The notes beneath the pieces were generated by a model, which made no database searches, was not told where the DNA came from, and saw nothing but the letters and a program-made list of their open reading frames with translations. This document shows positions 43,087-50,969 of a stretch of DNA of 64,000 nucleotides, one piece after another. A program made the translations under genes and the position numbers. The first letter of the stretch is position 1. Each line of letters opens with the position of its first letter. Source of the stretch: Kutzneria viridogrisea (GTDB taxonomy: Bacteria > Actinomycetota > Actinomycetes > Mycobacteriales > Pseudonocardiaceae); assembly GCA_014138725.1 (NCBI GenBank), contig JACJID010000003.1, forward strand, positions 806,001 through 870,000, written 5' to 3'.

Positions 43087-44112
43087 TTGCAGACACTCGT
43101 TGTGGGGCTCGGCAGGGCCGGGGCGGGGTTGCACCTGCCGGTGCTGGCGAAGGCCAGGACGGCAGCCACACACCTGTTCGCCGACCGCCCCGTGGTGGCG
43201 TGCGACCCCAGGCGCACGCTGGCCGACCGGCCGGACCTGACCGTGACCTCCACACTGGAGCAGGCCGAGCGGCAGGTGGACCCGGCCGACACGGTGGTGC
43301 ACGTGTGCACCCCGCCCACCGTGCGCACCGAGCTCATCGGGCAGCTGGCCGGGTACGGCTTCCGCCGGATCATCGTGGAGAAGCCCCTGGCCACCGACAC
43401 CGACGACCTGGCGCGCATCGTGCGGCTGCGGCGCAGGCACAACCTGCACATCGAGGTGGTGGAGCCCTGGCTGACCAGCGCGCTGACCAAGCGGCTGCAC
43501 GGCCTGCTGCGCGAGGGCACGCTGGGCGAACCGCGCTCGCTGACCATCGTGCAGAACAAGCCCCGGTTCCGGCGGTCCCTGCTGACCAGCGGGCATCCCA
43601 CGGCCTTCGACGTGGAGCTGCCGCACGGGGTGGCGCTCGCGCTGCGGCTGGCTGGCAGCGCCCGGGTCACGCACGCACTCGGCAGCGACATGGCCGTGGG
43701 TGATCTGCTCATCCCGCGAATGGGTGGGGCGCAGGTGGGATTGCGGCACAACAGCGGGGTGCGCACAAGGATCGAGTCCGATCTGACCTCGCCGGTGCGC
43801 GAGCGGCGGGTCACCCTGGAATTCGAGCGGGGCACCGCCACCGGCCACTACGCGGTCGGCGAGGACGACGAATACGCCCAGCTCACGGTGACCGTCAACG
43901 GGCACGCCGAACACCGCGTGCTGCGCGACGATTCCCTGACCACCTGGATGTTGCAGGCCTACCGCAATTTCCGCGTGGGCACCGAGCACGCGGGGCAGTC
44001 CTTCTCCTTCGCCGCCGACGTGGTGCGCACCCTGTCGGTGGCCAAGAACATCTGCGCGGAGCCCGTGGTGCCCGACGCCCGGGGCGAGCGGCTGACCCGG
44101 CATGCCGGTTGA
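43087..44112 (+). CDS. Gfo/Idh/MocA-family NAD(P) dehydrogenase 1
   Basis: A 341-residue oxidoreductase with an N-terminal Rossmann fold (TLVVGLGRAGAGLHLPVL) and the family fingerprint 'RRIIVEKPLATDTDDLARIV' (EKP motif). The C-terminal domain contains 'SGHPTAFDVELPHGVALALR', where D and H take the usual catalytic positions. Members oxidise secondary hydroxyls of sugars, inositols or nucleotide sugars. It opens the right operon, divergent from two aminotransferases. The start is taken as TTG 43087, which lacks a strong ribosome site; no ATG or GTG fits better. Confidence 0.87.
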   Translation: MQTLVVGLGRAGAGLHLPVLAKARTAATHLFADRPVVACDPRRTLADRPDLTVTSTLEQAERQVDPADTVVHVCTPPTVRTELIGQLAGYGFRRIIVEKPLATDTDDLARIVRLRRRHNLHIEVVEPWLTSALTKRLHGLLREGTLGEPRSLTIVQNKPRFRRSLLTSGHPTAFDVELPHGVALALRLAGSARVTHALGSDMAVGDLLIPRMGGAQVGLRHNSGVRTRIESDLTSPVRERRVTLEFERGTATGHYAVGEDDEYAQLTVTVNGHAEHRVLRDDSLTTWMLQAYRNFRVGTEHAGQSFSFAADVVRTLSVAKNICAEPVVPDARGERLTRHAG

Positions 44113-44938
44113 GCGGCGAGCCGTGCTGGCGGGCATCGCGGACGAGGCGGGGCACGGGCTGCGCACCCAGATCTCGGCGATCCGCGCGCTGGGCTGGGGC
44201 GGCATCGAACTGCGCTGCGTGGACCGGTTCCCGGTCGCGGAGCTGGACGAGCACCGATTCGCCCGCGTGGTCGAGGAGCTGGCCGCGGCCGAGCTGCACG
44301 TGGTGTGCCTGGCCTCGCGGATCGGCAGCTGGGCGCGGCCGATCAGCGGGCCGTTCGACCTGGACCTGACCGAGCTGGACGTGCTGGCGCGGCGGTGTGC
44401 GGCGCTCGGCACGCGTTACGTGCGGGTCATGTCCTACCCCAACGACGGCCTGGACGAGGCGCAGTGGCGCGCGCGGTGCGTGGATCGCCTGCGGGTGCTG
44501 GCCACGCGCGCCGAGGACTCGGGAGTGACGCTGCTGCACGAGAACTGCTCCGGGTGGGCGGGCACCAGCGCCAAGCGCATGCTGGAGCTGCTCGACGCGG
44601 TCGACAGCCCGGCGCTGCGGCTGCTGTTCGACACCGGCAACGGCATCCCGCACGGCTACGACGGGCTGGCGGTGCTCAAGGAGATCGTCGAGCACGTCGC
44701 GCACGTGCACGTCAAGGACGCGGTGGGCAGCCCGGCCGAGCACAGCTACACCCTGCCCGGTGCGGGCCAGGCCCGGGTGACCGACTGCGTGAGGTTGTTG
44801 CGGGACAACGGGTACACGGGGGCGTGGTCGCTGGAGCCGCATCTGGGCCTGCGACCGCACGAGCCGGGCGAGCTGGCGGCGGACGCCCCGCAGCGGTTCC
44901 TCGCCGCCGGGCGGGCGATGACCGAGCTGCTGCGATGA
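44102..44938 (+). CDS. Sugar-phosphate isomerase/epimerase-like TIM-barrel protein
   Basis: A 278-residue xylose-isomerase-like TIM barrel. The divalent-metal ligands typical of the family are visible: Glu in 'GVTLLHENCSG', Asp in 'LRLLFDTGNGIPHG', His in 'AHVHVKDAVG' and Glu in 'GAWSLEPHLGL'. Relatives include inosose dehydratases and hydroxypyruvate or ketose 3-epimerases, so a keto-sugar or inosose is a fair guess. The start overlaps the preceding gene by 11 bases and its stop overlaps the next start (ATGA). Confidence 0.88.
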   Translation: MPVERRAVLAGIADEAGHGLRTQISAIRALGWGGIELRCVDRFPVAELDEHRFARVVEELAAAELHVVCLASRIGSWARPISGPFDLDLTELDVLARRCAALGTRYVRVMSYPNDGLDEAQWRARCVDRLRVLATRAEDSGVTLLHENCSGWAGTSAKRMLELLDAVDSPALRLLFDTGNGIPHGYDGLAVLKEIVEHVAHVHVKDAVGSPAEHSYTLPGAGQARVTDCVRLLRDNGYTGAWSLEPHLGLRPHEPGELAADAPQRFLAAGRAMTELLR

Positions 44939-46182
44939 ACCGCGCCGACCGGGACCTGTTGCTGGGGCTGCTCGAACTGCCCACGGCGGGTCCGCTGGAG
45001 ACCGACGGGCCGGTACGGCTGTGGCAGGCGATGCACAGCTACGCGTTGGCGGCCAACGGGATCGGCTTCGAGACCGTCCGGCTGACCACGGCCACCACGA
45101 CGGCGGCACTGCGACCCGACGTGCCGCTGCCGGTACGGGAGGCCGTGGCGCGGGGACCGGAATTCCTCGCCGCACAGCCAAGTCTGGTGCTCCGCCTGGG
45201 TCCTGCCAAACCCGCCGTGATGTTCAACGTGCACCTGGACACCGTGGCCGGGGCCGAACCTGTGCGCTACACGGACGGGCGGTTCCACGGCCGCGGCGCG
45301 ATCGACGCCAAGGGGCCGGCCGTCGCGCTGCTGGCCGGGGTCCGCCATGCCCTGCTGGCCGAGCCCGCGCTCGGCCGCGACGTGGGTGTGCTGGTGCAGG
45401 CGGTGTCCGGCGAGGAGGGTGGGGCGCTGGGCACGATCGGCACCCGCCCGCTGGTCGAGGACGGGTTCTTCGGTCGGCTCAACGTGTTCTGCGAGCCGAC
45501 CGGGCTGCGCTGGCTGAGCCGGTGCACGGCGGCGATGACCGCCAGCGTGCGGGTGGCGGGTCAGGACGCGATCGACGACCAGCCGCACGCGGGGCACAAC
45601 GCGACGGTGCTGCTGGGATTCCTCGCGCAGCACCTGGGCGCGGCGCTGACCGGCCAGGTCCCGGACGGGCAGGTCTGCGTCGCGGGGCTGCACACCGGGC
45701 GGCTGCACAACCGGGTGTACGGCACGGGCGAGTTGCTGCTCAACCTGTCCTACGGCTCGGCGGGCTCGGCACAGCGGCTGACCACGCTGCTGGAATCGGG
45801 GCTGCGCGAGGGTTTGGCCGAGTTCCGCGCGCGGTTCGCAGACAGCCCGGTGTACCGCCGCACCGCTGTGGAGGCCGAGTCCGTGACCCGGCTGAACTGG
45901 CTCAAGCGGGGCCTGCCCGCGCTGGACTGCCGGGACTCGTGGGGCGAGGCGCTGCTGGACCAGGTCGTGCCGCGTTGGCCCGAGCACGAACCCGGCTTCA
46001 CCTGTGACGCCATCTGGCTGGCCGGGGTGCCCGGCACCTGCACGGTGGTGCTCGGCCCCGGGTCGCTGGCCGCCAACAACGCGCACGCCGAGGGCGAGTT
46101 CGCCGACGAGCGGGAACTGGACCGGTTCGCCGAGGTCGTGTGCGAGATCCTGATCAGGTTCGCACGGAACGGAGTGGCATGA
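44935..46182 (+). CDS. M20-family zinc amidohydrolase
   Basis: A 415-residue di-zinc hydrolase of the ArgE/DapE/CPG2 group, which cleaves N-acyl amino acids and small amides. The metal ligands are in order: 'MFNVHLDTVAGAE' (His, Asp), 'FHGRGAIDAKGPAVAL' (bridging Asp), 'AVSGEEGGALGT' (catalytic Glu and ligand Glu), 'NVFCEPTG' and the last His in 'AANNAHAEGEF'. In a biosynthetic cluster it could remove an acetyl or other protecting group from an amino sugar- or amino acid-derived intermediate. Coupled to its neighbours by ATGA overlaps on both sides. Confidence 0.9.
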   Translation: MNRADRDLLLGLLELPTAGPLETDGPVRLWQAMHSYALAANGIGFETVRLTTATTTAALRPDVPLPVREAVARGPEFLAAQPSLVLRLGPAKPAVMFNVHLDTVAGAEPVRYTDGRFHGRGAIDAKGPAVALLAGVRHALLAEPALGRDVGVLVQAVSGEEGGALGTIGTRPLVEDGFFGRLNVFCEPTGLRWLSRCTAAMTASVRVAGQDAIDDQPHAGHNATVLLGFLAQHLGAALTGQVPDGQVCVAGLHTGRLHNRVYGTGELLLNLSYGSAGSAQRLTTLLESGLREGLAEFRARFADSPVYRRTAVEAESVTRLNWLKRGLPALDCRDSWGEALLDQVVPRWPEHEPGFTCDAIWLAGVPGTCTVVLGPGSLAANNAHAEGEFADERELDRFAEVVCEILIRFARNGVA

Positions 46183-47246
46183 ACGACACGGTGCTCGTGC
46201 CGCACAGGACGCTTCTGTCCACTGTGGCCGGTGTCTTCGCCGAGCGCGGGCTCGCCCCGCGGCGGGCCGAGATCGCCGCCGAGGCCCTGTGCCACGGCGA
46301 TCTCACCGGGGTCAGCTCGCACGGGCTGGTCAACCTGACCCGGCTCTACCTGCCGCTGTTCGCCGAGGGCAGGACGGATCCGCTGGCGGAGTTGGAGATC
46401 CTCAACGACCTGGGCGCCTGCCTGCACGTGGACGCGCACGAGGCGCTCGGGCTGTGGGCCGCCGCGGAGGCGGTGAAGATCGCCACCGAACGCGCCAGCA
46501 GGTTCGGCCTCGGCCTGGTGTCGCTGCGCCGCGCCACGCACATCGGCTGCGCGGGCTACCACGCGTTGCGGGCGGCGCGGCAGGGCATGATCGGGTTGAT
46601 CGCGTCCAACTGTGGCGGCCAGCGCATCGCTCCCCCGCCCGGCGGGCTCGCCGCGATGCTGGGCACCAACCCGCTCAGCCTCGCCTGCCCCGCCGGTGCG
46701 GGCCCGCCCTTCGTGCTGGACATGAGCACCACGGTCGTGCCCACCGGCCGGATCCGTGCGGCGGCACGGGCCGGTGATCCGATACCCGCGGGCTGGCTGG
46801 CCGGCAGGGATGGCGAACCGGTCACCGACCCCGCGGCGCTCGACCGGGGGGAGGCACACCTGCGCTGGCTCGGCGGCAGCCCGGAAACCGGTTCGTACAA
46901 GGGGTTCGGGCTCGGACTGCTGGTGGAGGTGCTCGCCGCGCTGCTGCCCGGCGCGGCGCTCGGGCCGGTGTCGGACAGCGGCGGCCGGGACGAGGACATC
47001 GGTGTGCTCGCGCTGGTGATCGCACCCGAGGTGCTGCGGCCGGGCGGCTCGTTCGCCGCCGACTCGGCCAGGCTGTTCCGCGCGCTGCTGGACTGCCCGC
47101 CGGTCGACCCCGCGCAGCCGGTGCGCTACCCGGGCTGGCCGGAGGCGGAGCGGGCCGCGCGCAATCGGGTGCGGGGAATCCCCTTGCCCAGGGCCCTGTT
47201 CGAGGAACTCAGCGCGCTCGCGCCGGAACTGCGGGAGGTCGGGTGA
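46179..47246 (+). CDS. Ldh-family (malate/L-lactate, DpkA-like) NAD(P) oxidoreductase
   Basis: A 355-residue member of the non-Rossmann malate/lactate dehydrogenase family. Diagnostic features are 'LTGVSSHGLVNLTRLYLPLF' (catalytic His in SSHG), 'LRRATHIGCAGYHAL', 'AMLGTNPLSLACPAG' and 'GSYKGFGLGLLVEVLAALLP'. Relatives reduce 2-keto acids, ureidoglycolate or cyclic imino acids such as piperideine-2-carboxylate. With an aminotransferase and an amidohydrolase nearby, reduction of a cyclic imine carboxylate is one testable idea. It is coupled to the genes on both sides by overlaps. Confidence 0.9.
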   Translation: MNDTVLVPHRTLLSTVAGVFAERGLAPRRAEIAAEALCHGDLTGVSSHGLVNLTRLYLPLFAEGRTDPLAELEILNDLGACLHVDAHEALGLWAAAEAVKIATERASRFGLGLVSLRRATHIGCAGYHALRAARQGMIGLIASNCGGQRIAPPPGGLAAMLGTNPLSLACPAGAGPPFVLDMSTTVVPTGRIRAAARAGDPIPAGWLAGRDGEPVTDPAALDRGEAHLRWLGGSPETGSYKGFGLGLLVEVLAALLPGAALGPVSDSGGRDEDIGVLALVIAPEVLRPGGSFAADSARLFRALLDCPPVDPAQPVRYPGWPEAERAARNRVRGIPLPRALFEELSALAPELREVG

Positions 47247-48151
47247 TCCGCCTGGGGGTCGTCGGGCTCGGGGTGATCTCACGGTTCTACCTGGCCGCGA
47301 TCGCCGCACTGCCCGACTGCGAGCTGGCCGCGGTGTGCGATCCGCACGGGGAGGCGCTGGACCCGTTCCGGGACAAGGCCCGCTGCCACGCCGACCACCG
47401 CGAGATGCTCGCCGGGGGTGGGCTGGACGCCGTGGTGGTGACCGCGCCCAACGACGTGCACCTGGTCGTGTGCCGGGACGTGCTGCACGCGGGACTGCCG
47501 GTCTGCGTGGAGAAGCCGCTGGCCACCACGCTGGAGGACGGGGCCGAGCTGGCCGCCGTCGCACGAGACCGTAGTCTCACCTTGTTCACGGCCTTCCACC
47601 GCCGCTACAACAGCAACGTGCTGGCACTGCGGGAGGAACTGGCCGGTGCGGGTCCGGTCGAGTCGCTGACCGTGCGGTACCTGGAGCGGATCGAGGAGCA
47701 CGTCGGCCGCGACCGCTGGTACCTGGATGCCGCGCGCTGCGGCGGCGGGTGCGTGGCGGACAACGGCCCGAACGCGCTGGACCTCGTGCGCTGGCTGCTC
47801 GGCCCGCTGCGGCTGACCGGGGTGCGGATCACCCGCGATGCCACGGGGATCGACCGCCAGGCCGTGCTGGAGCTGCACGGGTCGTGCCCGGCGCGGGTGG
47901 AGCTGGACTGGTCCTATCCGGGCGAGTGCAAGGACATCACGGCGTGCCTGGCCGACGGGACCGAGCTGCGCGCCGACATGCTCGGCGGCTACCCGGGGTT
48001 CAAGGGCTCGCTGTGGCACGAGTACGAGGGCGTGCTGCGGGACTTCCTCGGTGCGGTGCCGCTGGGCGCGAGGTGGGATGACGCGGGGCTCAGCGCGTTG
48101 GCGCTGGTGGACCAGGTCTACCGAGTGGAAGGGAGCCAGTCGGGTGCTTGA
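47243..48151 (+). CDS. Gfo/Idh/MocA-family NAD(P) dehydrogenase 2
   Basis: A 302-residue oxidoreductase. The Rossmann motif is 'RLGVVGLGVISRFYLAAIAA', the family motif is 'LPVCVEKPLATTLEDGAELA', and the catalytic region is 'GGCVADNGPNALDLVRWLLG' (Asp and Asn where D/H are common). It is shorter than the first Gfo/Idh gene of the operon and clearly not a duplicate. The EKP motif and 'FTAFHRRYNSNV' resemble the WbpB/MviM group that oxidises nucleotide sugars. GTG 47243 overlaps the previous stop. Confidence 0.9.
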   Translation: MIRLGVVGLGVISRFYLAAIAALPDCELAAVCDPHGEALDPFRDKARCHADHREMLAGGGLDAVVVTAPNDVHLVVCRDVLHAGLPVCVEKPLATTLEDGAELAAVARDRSLTLFTAFHRRYNSNVLALREELAGAGPVESLTVRYLERIEEHVGRDRWYLDAARCGGGCVADNGPNALDLVRWLLGPLRLTGVRITRDATGIDRQAVLELHGSCPARVELDWSYPGECKDITACLADGTELRADMLGGYPGFKGSLWHEYEGVLRDFLGAVPLGARWDDAGLSALALVDQVYRVEGSQSGA

Positions 48152-48614
48152 GGACGGGCCGAAACGGGCTGTGCGTACGACCGTGGTGAAGGTGCTGGTG
48201 CACCAGCGGCGGGACCGGGGCATGAGCCTGGAGCCGCACGCCAGCCGCTGCGTGCGGCAGGGCGAGGTGCACGAGTTGGTGACCACCGACCACGCGGAGA
48301 CCGCGCCGGGCTCGCGCATCGACCGGGTGGGTTTCCTGGGCTTCGTTGAGGTGGGCAACGCGGGTGTGCTCGACCGCGGGGACCAGGTGTGGGTCGACGG
48401 GGTGTTCGTGGGCACCGTGCTCGGCTTCGACGCCTGCCACTTCCCCAACCACTACAACGTCCTGATCCACACCGTGGCACCGGTCACCGGACCGGACCTG
48501 GGGCTGCTGCCGGAGGACGTGGTGGTGTTCGCCCCCGCCACGGTCCCGGCGGGGGCGAACGGCACATCGGCGGGTCAGCCCAGCAGCGGCACGTCCAGCG
48601 TGCCGAAGTGGTAG
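48144..48614 (+). CDS. Small conserved-looking protein, last gene of the right operon
   Basis: A 156-residue soluble protein I cannot assign with confidence. The central part 'VKVLVHQRRDRGMSLEPHAS' then 'GSRIDRVGFLGFVEVGNAGV', 'GDQVWVDGVFVGTVLGFDAC' and 'HFPNHYNVLIHT' has the regular beta-strand spacing of a small beta-barrel, with several His and one Cys that could bind metal. The final 20 residues are low complexity. GTG 48144 has AAGGGAG upstream and overlaps the preceding stop by eight bases, so it is translated with the operon. Its 3' end overlaps the convergent calerythrin-like gene by 40 bases. Confidence 0.8.
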   Translation: MLEDGPKRAVRTTVVKVLVHQRRDRGMSLEPHASRCVRQGEVHELVTTDHAETAPGSRIDRVGFLGFVEVGNAGVLDRGDQVWVDGVFVGTVLGFDACHFPNHYNVLIHTVAPVTGPDLGLLPEDVVVFAPATVPAGANGTSAGQPSSGTSSVPKW

Positions 48615-49108
48615 TCGCGCACGGCCTGCACGAGCTCGTCCACGCTCAGCTGCCCGTCACCGTTGGTGTCGATGGCGCGGAACGACTCGACGGCCGACGA
48701 CCGGTCCACACCCACGGCTTCCAGCCACTTGTGGAACTCCTCGGGGTTGATCTGACCGTCACCGTCCACATCGCACAGACCCACGATCGCCGAGATGGTC
48801 GGCCGCACCACGCGGCTGAACCCGGCGTCGCCCTCGGCGAACAGCTGCGCCTGGACCACCTCCTGGAACTGGTCCACCGACATGCTGCCGGCGGCGCCCA
48901 CCCCGGCCTTGTCCGCCAGGTAGTCGTACATGCCCGCGAAGGCGTCCTTGAGCGCGCGGGCCTGCGGGGTGCTCGGGTCCTCGCCGAAGGCGCTGACGAT
49001 GCGGTCGGCCTCCGACAGGTAGTCCGCGCGGTCGACCTGGCCGTCACCGTTGGTGTCCCACTTCTCGAAACGCTTGCGCAGCCGCTCGTTCTTCACAGCG
49101 GTGGTCAT
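48575..49108 (-). CDS. Calerythrin-like EF-hand calcium-binding protein
   Basis: A 177-residue cytosolic protein, exactly the length of Saccharopolyspora calerythrin and similar from start (MTTAV..RLRKRF) to end (VRDYHFGTLDVPLLG). EF loops: 'DTNGDGQVDRADY', 'DVDGDGQINPEEF' and 'DTNGDGQLSVDEL' are canonical; the second hand, around 'GDSMSVDQF'-like residues 75-90 (GAAGSMSVDQFQEV), is degenerate. Three Ca sites are expected. GGAGGA eight bases before the ATG fixes the start. It lies 40 bases downstream of the nucleotide-sugar dehydrogenase gene on the same strand. Confidence 0.93.
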   Translation of the reverse strand: MTTAVKNERLRKRFEKWDTNGDGQVDRADYLSEADRIVSAFGEDPSTPQARALKDAFAGMYDYLADKAGVGAAGSMSVDQFQEVVQAQLFAEGDAGFSRVVRPTISAIVGLCDVDGDGQINPEEFHKWLEAVGVDRSSAVESFRAIDTNGDGQLSVDELVQAVRDYHFGTLDVPLLG

Positions 49109-49148
49109 CGGGTTTGTCCTCCTGTTGTGTGTGACGGTGGATCGGTCC

Positions 49149-50399
49149 TCAGAGCCGCGACACCGCGTGCTCGCCAGGGACCCGGCCAGTGGTGTCCAGC
49201 AACAGGCGCGCCGCCCTGGCCAGGTGTGCGGGCCGGTACGCGCTGTGCGGGGTGAGCAGGATCGCGAGGTCGGCCGCGTGCAGGGCCGCGTCGAGCTCGC
49301 CGACCGGGTGGGCCACCGCGTCCAGCGCGGGCACCGCGCCGACGAACGGGTCGTGGTAGTGCACCAGCGCACCGCGCCCGGCCAGCTCGGTGGCGATGGG
49401 CACCGCGCGGGTCTCCCGCGTGTCGGGCACCTCGGGCTTGTAGGTCACGCCGAGCAGCAGGACCCTCGCCTCGTCGAGGTTGCGGCCGAGCAGTCGCTCC
49501 GCCCGACTGACCACATAGGACGGCATGGCCGCGTCGACCCGGCGCGCCGCCCGCACCACGCCCAGCGGGAAACCCGCTCGTTCCGCCCGGTCCAGCAGGT
49601 ACATCGGGTCCACCGGGATGCAGTGCCCGCCAACCCCGGGCCCCGGTACGAAGGGCGCGAAGCCGAAGGGCTTGGTGGCCGCGCAGTGCAGCACGTCCCA
49701 GACGTCCAGGCCGATCTGGTCGCAGAACACCGCGATCTCGTTGACCAGCGCGATGTTGACGTAGCGGTAGGTGTTCTCCAGCAGCTTGGCCATCTCCGCC
49801 TCGCGGGTTCCCCTGGCCAGCACCACCGAGTCCACGAAGCGGCTGTAGAACGTGGCGCACTGCTTGGCGCAGCGCGGGGTGTGCCCGCTGACGACCTTCG
49901 GCGTGCTGCGCACCCCGTACGCCCGGTTGCCGGGGTCGATCCGCTCCGGGGAGTAGGCCAGCAGGAAGTCCTCGCCCGCGACCAGCCCCGTGCTCTCCAG
50001 CACCGGCCGCAGCACCTCGTCGGTGGTCCCCGGGTAACTGGTCGACTCCAGCACCACCAGCGTGCCGGGCCGCAGGTTGGCCGCCACGGTGGCCGCCGCG
50101 GCCCGCACCGCGCCGAGGTCGGGCCCGCCGCCGGGGTCGAGCCCGGTGGGCACGCAGATGACGACCGTGTCGGCGCCACGTAGCACCGAGGGATCGGCGG
50201 TGGCGGTGAACCCGTTGGCGCGCATGGAGTTCAGCTGCGCCTCGGACACGTCGGGCACGTGTGAACGCCCCTGCTGAAGGCCCTCGACCACCGAGGGGTC
50301 GATGTCGAAGCCAGTCACCGACAGGCCCGCGGCACAGGCCGCGGCCGCCAGCGGGAGCCCCACGTACCCGACACCGACCACCACGGCGTCGACCGGCAT
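49149..50399 (-). CDS. Nucleotide-sugar 6-dehydrogenase (UDP-GlcNAc/WbpA type)
   Basis: A 416-residue NAD-dependent four-electron oxidase turning a UDP-hexosamine into its uronic acid. The Rossmann start is 'AVVVGVGYVGLPLAAAACAA', the middle is 'SPERIDPGN' with 'AEMAKLLENTYRYVNIALVN', and the catalytic Cys is in 'GPGVGGHCIPVDPMYL'. 'TSYPGTTDEVLRPVLE' places it with UDP-N-acetylglucosamine or -mannosamine dehydrogenases rather than UDP-glucose ones. Together with a Gfo/Idh enzyme and a DegT aminotransferase it would complete a WbpA-WbpB-WbpE-like route. Start ATG 50399. Confidence 0.9.
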   Translation of the reverse strand: MPVDAVVVGVGYVGLPLAAAACAAGLSVTGFDIDPSVVEGLQQGRSHVPDVSEAQLNSMRANGFTATADPSVLRGADTVVICVPTGLDPGGGPDLGAVRAAAATVAANLRPGTLVVLESTSYPGTTDEVLRPVLESTGLVAGEDFLLAYSPERIDPGNRAYGVRSTPKVVSGHTPRCAKQCATFYSRFVDSVVLARGTREAEMAKLLENTYRYVNIALVNEIAVFCDQIGLDVWDVLHCAATKPFGFAPFVPGPGVGGHCIPVDPMYLLDRAERAGFPLGVVRAARRVDAAMPSYVVSRAERLLGRNLDEARVLLLGVTYKPEVPDTRETRAVPIATELAGRGALVHYHDPFVGAVPALDAVAHPVGELDAALHAADLAILLTPHSAYRPAHLARAARLLLDTTGRVPGEHAVSRL

Positions 50400-50422
50400 G
50401 AGCGTCCTTTCCTCGCGGGGCT

Positions 50423-50734
50423 TCACTCTTCGGTCTGGAAGCTGCCCGAGCCGGGTACCACGTGCGAGCCGAAACCCGGGTTGACATCCAGCGAGGGCGA
50501 CAGGCAGAACGGGTCGGCGTAGATCTCCACCGGGGTGTCGGTCTGGTTGACCAGCACGTGCGCCGCCAGCGGTAACTTCTTGCAGCCCTTGGGGTTCTCC
50601 CACACAGTCAGCGGCACGTACTCCAGCTCGAAGACCAGGACCCTGCCGGTCGCGGCCTTGGCCGAGGCCGTGGCGGGCGCCAGCAGGGCCGCGCCCACGA
50701 GCAAGGCGGCAACGATGGCGGTGACGCGGTTCAT
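50423..50734 (-). CDS. Small secreted protein of unknown function
   Basis: A 103-residue exported protein. The signal peptide MNRVTAIVAALLVGAALLAP ends near ATASA. The mature part of about 75 residues has one Cys in 'NPKGCKKLPL' and one in 'ADPFCLSPSL', likely a disulfide, and no known motif. GGGAGG upstream of the ATG supports the start. Nothing nearby suggests its role. Confidence 0.8.
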   Translation of the reverse strand: MNRVTAIVAALLVGAALLAPATASAKAATGRVLVFELEYVPLTVWENPKGCKKLPLAAHVLVNQTDTPVEIYADPFCLSPSLDVNPGFGSHVVPGSGSFQTEE

Positions 50735-50906
50735 CGGATTCCTCCCGCACGATTTGCGACTGTCCGCAACGTAACAGTCACTCAGCGCACCGAGGCCGTA
50801 CCGCCTCGATGTCACTCGTGCAGGTCGTCCCGGTGCGGGGCCATTCATCCGAACGGCGGCGGGACGGGTGTCAGGCCGTCAATCCCGGTGACCCACAAGG
50901 CTGACG

Positions 50907-50961
50907 TGCCATGAAAGTGCCGTTCACTGCGCTGGACGCAGTGAACGGCACTTTCATGGCA
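50907..50961. repeat. Palindromic GTGCCGTTC element, copy D (perfect)
   Basis: Two perfect 25-bp arms (50907-50931, 50937-50961; inner part AAAGTGCCGTTCACTGCG) around a 5-nt loop. It ends eight bases before the stop codon of the S53 peptidase gene and probably acts as its terminator. Confidence 0.85.
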
Positions 50962-50969
50962 TGTCAGGG

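Noticed and set aside
42968-43240. Plus-strand frame starting MFTLPGQPSDARIDRAQ before the first Gfo/Idh gene
   Set aside because: It overlaps the Gfo/Idh coding region in another frame and loses protein character there; the Gfo/Idh Rossmann motif fixes the real frame.
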